Of a stretch of 64,000 bases of DNA, positions 60,743 to 64,000 are shown in pieces. Within the stretch, counting starts at the first letter, position 1. Each line of letters opens with the position of its first letter. Origin of the DNA: Paenibacillus luteus (GTDB lineage Bacteria; Bacillota; Bacilli; Paenibacillales; Paenibacillaceae). Location: positions 62,001-126,000 of the forward strand of contig NZ_SKCD01000004.1 of assembly GCF_006542765.1 (NCBI RefSeq), in the 5' to 3' direction. A program made the translations under genes and the position numbers. A model generated the notes under the pieces. The model was not told the origin of the DNA. It saw nothing but the letters and a program-made list of their open reading frames with translations, and searched no databases.

Positions 60743-61255
60743 TTACCGTCTTTCCTTCGTAAAATACAACACCAGATCATCATCCACGCAAACTTCAGTC
60801 CCCGGTATGACAGGTTGCTCCTTGTACATCACGCCTCTGCCATCGGGAATATAGCCTCGTTTGATGTATAATCTCTGAGCATTGCCGTAGCTCTCGTACA
60901 AGCCTACGCCGATGCCAACAATCCGGTGCTCCTCGAATGCGAATTTTTCTACCGCATCCATTAATGCCGATCCAATGCCAAGCTGGCGCAGCGTGGGCAC
61001 GACATCAAAATTATTAATTTCAGGAATGCCGTTCTCAACAAAATGGGGATAATAGGATGTCTTTAATAGATGCAACCATCCAGCAAACTGGCCTTCATGA
61101 AGCGCAATCAGCGAAGTCCTCTCTCCTGTCTTGTTTTGTTCCCAGCATCGATTGATGTAGTCTAACGGTTTACTGATATTGTGATGGTTTAGCGCATGAA
61201 AGACCAAGCTCACATCCGTATTTATCATAGGCCTAATATGAATACGCGAATTCAT
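60743..61255 (-). CDS. GNAT-family N-acetyltransferase
   Basis: A 170-residue acetyltransferase with the acetyl-CoA motif LRQLGIGSALMDAVEKFA (Arg/Gln-x-x-Gly-x-Gly/Ala) and the later GVGLYESYGNAQRLYIKRGY. The acceptor could be an antibiotic, amino sugar or protein. AAGGGGAG lies 8 bases before the ATG. It stands alone between two terminators. Confidence 0.9.
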   Translation of the reverse strand: MNSRIHIRPMINTDVSLVFHALNHHNISKPLDYINRCWEQNKTGERTSLIALHEGQFAGWLHLLKTSYYPHFVENGIPEINNFDVVPTLRQLGIGSALMDAVEKFAFEEHRIVGIGVGLYESYGNAQRLYIKRGYIPDGRGVMYKEQPVIPGTEVCVDDDLVLYFTKERR

Positions 61256-61350
61256 GTTTATCTCCCCTTTAGCTATTTTTCAAAATTGTAACATAGCTTC
61301 TCTGGTAGAAAACGAGTATAGCTAAAAATTCCAATACAAGTCTTAAAACA

Positions 61351-61401
61351 AAAAGGAGCTATCCCAGTAAGCAGCTTTGCTGCACCAGATATAGCTCCTT
61401 T
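61351..61401 (-). terminator. Terminator after the low-complexity lipoprotein gene
   Basis: AAAGGAGCTAT with its complement ATAGCTCCTTT around a 28-base interior and TTTTTG on the minus strand, about 40 bases past the stop at 61443. Confidence 0.8.
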
Positions 61402-61442
61402 CATTCCATTCGCTTGAATCTGTCAAAACGAATCACGCGACT

Positions 61443-62153
61443 TTAGCTTGCTGTCGTTGTAGTCGCTGCCTGATCCTGTTGCTGCTGCGGCTGTCTTCCG
61501 CCACCGCCTCCACCGCCGAAGCCGCCCGTTCGAATCGTAATGGACTCTGCCTCTTGAGTATCGTCTTTGAGCATCACAGACAAAATATCGTCAGCCTTCA
61601 GATCCGCAAGCGCAACCTCGGTTTCTACCATTTGCTCGTTCTCAAATGTTACGGTTACGATTTTGGTTGCATCGGTGACTTGAATGTCTACGGTCTCATC
61701 GGTAAACATCGCGCCCATGTTCATTCTTCCGCCGCCCTGCGGCGCGGTTCCATCGCCTGACGGTGCGGATCCGTCTCCCGCTGGAGGCTGGGGCTGCTGG
61801 CCATCTGCCGGAGCTTGTCCACCTTCAGGCGGCTGTTGTCCGTCGCCGCCAGCAGGCATACCGCCTGTGCCGTCTCCTTGAGGGGGACCTCCTTGTCCCA
61901 TAGCCGATTTGTAAAGCGTGATGGTTTGTCCGTCAATCGATTTAATTTTGCCCATTAGATCCGCCTGCATGCCCATTCCCATCTGGCCCCGGCCTGCATC
62001 GCTCGTCTGGCTCCCGCCCGTCCCTGTGTTTGGCTGAACCTCGCCCTGCGATTCCGTTTGCGATTCCGAGCCAGCCTGCTCCTCCTGCACCCCGCAGCCT
62101 GCCAGAGCAGCCGCGATAACTACCGCGCTAAGCATCACTTTCCATTTGTTCAT
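61443..62153 (-). CDS. Low-complexity lipoprotein of unknown function
   Basis: A 236-residue lipoprotein. The signal ends in LAGC (Cys20). A Gln/Glu/Ser-rich stretch is followed by a DUF5666-like beta segment (LMGKIKSIDGQTITLYKSA), then a Gly/Pro/Gln/Asp-rich linker (about 90-145), a second beta segment (VDIQVTDATKIVTVTFEN) and a Gly/Gln-rich C-terminus. I do not know its function. An ATG at 62162 touches the ribosome site, so the ATG at 62153, eight bases after AGGAG, is chosen. Confidence 0.75.
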   Translation of the reverse strand: MNKWKVMLSAVVIAAALAGCGVQEEQAGSESQTESQGEVQPNTGTGGSQTSDAGRGQMGMGMQADLMGKIKSIDGQTITLYKSAMGQGGPPQGDGTGGMPAGGDGQQPPEGGQAPADGQQPQPPAGDGSAPSGDGTAPQGGGRMNMGAMFTDETVDIQVTDATKIVTVTFENEQMVETEVALADLKADDILSVMLKDDTQEAESITIRTGGFGGGGGGGRQPQQQQDQAATTTTAS

Positions 62154-62256
62154 ATCGTTCATCTCCTATGTCTGTTCGCTGATTTCTTATGTCCATAACG
62201 AATTCTAGCATTCGAATATGAACGAGAGATGAACGACAACTGAAGGAGAGCTTAAC

Positions 62257-63501
62257 TTATGGTCTTAGCTGCCTTCGCTTCCAATTCCCTGACAGAAATA
62301 GCAGCGTTCCGATCCAGCCGCAAATGGAGGCAATAATTAATAAGATGGTCAAAGACACACTGCTCGACAGCGAAGAGCTTAGAATTGGGCCTACGGTTCC
62401 TCGAAAGCCGAACAGCATTAAATGCAAGCCGAATACCATTGCTTCTCGTCCTGGCGCAAGCCGGAATACAAAGGCAAGGATGCCGATATCCCAGATCGCT
62501 TCCCCGATGCCTTGAATGGCATTCCCGGTAATCACCGCCGCGTAGCTGCCCCAAAGACCATAAATCATTGGCACGATCGCATAAGCGGCTATTCCGCAGA
62601 GCAGTGTATATTTGATGTCAATCCGGTCAATCATCCAGCCGGCTATCAAGAATGTTAGCAGCAGCGCTGAGAAATAAGCTACGCGGGCAAAGCCGATTTG
62701 AACATTGGACAGTTCAAGCACATCGACTTGAATAATTTGATAAAGCGGATTCGCCAGCATATTGCCGAAGCCCGAAAAGGTAGTGGCCGCCAGGAAGACG
62801 GCAAGCGTCTTATTTTCCTTCACCAGCTTCCACTGCTCTTGCAGCGGAAAGCGGCTCGTTTTTTTGAGCATCGAGGGCTTTGCAGGAGCTTTCCCCGCAG
62901 GCAGCTTTACCGTGCTAAATAAGCCAATGGAGAGAAAGCCCGCTATGGAAGCTGCGATAAGCGGCCCCGATGGATCGAATGCATCCGACCAGCTTCCTAC
63001 AAAATACGCAAGCGGGATCATAATAATGCCCATCGCTACCCGAACGTAGCCCATGAGGCGGCCGCGCAAATCAGAAGGGTACATCCGCGATACCAGTGCC
63101 GCATAGGCAGGCGCCTGTATCCCCATTAATAATTGAAAGAGAAGAGCGGTAGCTACATAAACGGATGGATAAGCAAAAAATGCCGGCAGCAGAAGCAGCA
63201 ATCTTCCGACCGCATTCGGCAGCATGACGAACGGTTTCGGGTTATTGGCCTTCTCGATCCAGCTTGCCCAGAAAGGCGAGAACAACAGCCCTACCGCAGG
63301 CGCTGCCGACAGCAAGCCTACCTGTAAATTGCTGGCCCCCTGTTGAATGGCAAACGCGACGTAAAACTGATTCAAAACCACATTAAATAAGCTGAACAGA
63401 CAGGAGGCTCCCAGATCGATACGGGCATTTTTCCATACATTTGCAGTCATCGGCATGCCGAATTTCAATAGTCGCGAGCTTGGTTTGGCTTCGGATTCCA
63501 T
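62257..63501 (-). CDS. MFS transporter
   Basis: A 414-residue major facilitator with about twelve hydrophobic segments. The loop motif A is SWIEKANNPKP, partly degenerate, and RMYPSDLRGRLMGYVRV lies between the helix pairs. Substrate unknown. The ATG at 63501 follows AGAAGGTAG by about 9 bases; a longer in-frame start at 63582 has no ribosome site. It is monocistronic, divergent from the ROK kinase gene. Confidence 0.88.
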   Translation of the reverse strand: MESEAKPSSRLLKFGMPMTANVWKNARIDLGASCLFSLFNVVLNQFYVAFAIQQGASNLQVGLLSAAPAVGLLFSPFWASWIEKANNPKPFVMLPNAVGRLLLLLPAFFAYPSVYVATALLFQLLMGIQAPAYAALVSRMYPSDLRGRLMGYVRVAMGIIMIPLAYFVGSWSDAFDPSGPLIAASIAGFLSIGLFSTVKLPAGKAPAKPSMLKKTSRFPLQEQWKLVKENKTLAVFLAATTFSGFGNMLANPLYQIIQVDVLELSNVQIGFARVAYFSALLLTFLIAGWMIDRIDIKYTLLCGIAAYAIVPMIYGLWGSYAAVITGNAIQGIGEAIWDIGILAFVFRLAPGREAMVFGLHLMLFGFRGTVGPILSSSLSSSVSLTILLIIASICGWIGTLLFLSGNWKRRQLRP

Positions 63502-63757
63502 TTGGATAGCTACCTTCTTCTCTATGTTGGTTGTAAACGGCCAGAGGACCCCTTGCGCCGCAAAGGATCCTCTCTCTAGCACTTCATTCGATTGGATATT
63601 ACTACACTCCCGCCTTTTTGTACAGCATAAATTGAAAGGGTATTCTTTTGTTCTCCCGCTGGTTTAATTGCGCGTTAAACTTCCTAATATTCCATGAGTA
63701 TGATAGACTTTTTCTCAAAGCGTTACAGCAACTTTTGATATTATTGGAGGGTATTTT

Positions 63758-64000
63758 GTGAGTATAGCAGTAGGAATTGACATTGGCGGCACAAAAATAG
63801 CATTTGGATTCGTAGACGAGCAAGGAGCCGTTATAGCCAAGGGCTCATTAAAAACCGATCTGACGGTAGAGCCTGCCGTTATGCTTACGCGCGTCGCGGA
63901 CGCGGTCAAAGAACTGGCTGAACAAAACGGACTGGCGATAGAAACCTTAAAGGGCGTAGGCGTTGGCGCTCCTGGGCCGCTCAATACACTGAAAGGCGAG
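63758..64000 (+). CDS. ROK-family sugar kinase, N-terminal fragment (cut by window end)
   Basis: The first 81 codons of a ROK (repressor, ORF, kinase) protein: VGIDIGGTKIAFGFVDEQG holds the phosphate-binding DIGGTK loop, and GVGVGAPGPLN the next conserved loop. Without an N-terminal helix-turn-helix it is a kinase, probably a glucokinase or N-acetylglucosamine kinase, rather than a repressor. The start is GTG with GGAGGG 7 bases upstream. The rest of the gene is outside the window. Confidence 0.88.
   Translation, partial: MSIAVGIDIGGTKIAFGFVDEQGAVIAKGSLKTDLTVEPAVMLTRVADAVKELAEQNGLAIETLKGVGVGAPGPLNTLKGE

Overview
The window looks like a chromosomal segment of an endospore-forming, low-to-mid GC Firmicute, most likely Paenibacillus or a close relative. 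The evidence is a set of spore genes (CwlJ, GerQ, an alpha/beta-type SASP behind a SigG-like promoter, a YjcZ-type peptide), a tryptophan T-box leader on trpS, many extracellular sugar-binding lipoproteins, and a YesM/YesN two-component pair next to an Lpl-type ABC transporter. I see no rRNA, tRNA, CRISPR array, prophage or insertion sequence.

Layout. 1-4000: the end of an OmpR-type two-component system (kinase cut by the window edge) and a sulfonate/nitrate/taurine-type ABC importer with two promoters. 4000-8000: a four-gene minus-strand operon (HAD phosphatase, DUF456 protein, ThuA-like protein, MurJ/SpoVB-like flippase). 8200-13500: an orphan sugar-binding lipoprotein and mntABCD for manganese/zinc uptake with MntR-like sites. 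13700-17700: a class B penicillin-binding protein, a membrane transglutaminase-like protein and a small membrane protein. 17700-25900: an MFS transporter, a YjcZ-type peptide, a toprim protein, Sco1-like and CtaB cytochrome oxidase assembly factors, cwlJ-gerQ, a YdjM-like membrane protein, a SASP, a DUF5325-like peptide and trpS with its T-box. 25900-31950: a UPF0718/UPF0703 pair behind a Zur-like box, a chemoreceptor with no external domain, an FhuF-like reductase behind a Fur-like box, and a fumarylacetoacetase-family enzyme. 32000-37500: envelope genes (polysaccharide deacetylase, LysM-3D protein, CAP protein, amidase) and a PadR/HAAS/DUF4097 operon. 37600-43100: a sugar locus with Gfo/Idh/MocA oxidoreductase, sugar-phosphate isomerase-like protein, GH31 alpha-xylosidase and a divergent AraC regulator.

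44600-60500 is the most unusual part: a minus-strand carbohydrate locus running lplB-like, lplC-like, lplA-like, YesM-like kinase, YesN-like regulator, a 741-residue FAD oxidoreductase, an SGNH esterase and a 1690-residue secreted protein with four golvesin-like modules around a large core I cannot assign. A 40-bp element, 36/40 identical, sits directly upstream of the -10 box of both the first gene (lplB-like) and the last gene (giant secreted protein). It carries three GAAAT repeats at exact 9-bp steps, so it is a strong candidate operator for the YesN-like AraC-type activator and ties the two ends of the locus into one regulon. No recognisable glycosidase lies in this locus, so the giant protein is the best candidate for the polymer-attacking enzyme.

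60700-64000: a GNAT acetyltransferase, a low-complexity lipoprotein, an MFS transporter, and the start of a ROK-family sugar kinase cut by the window end.
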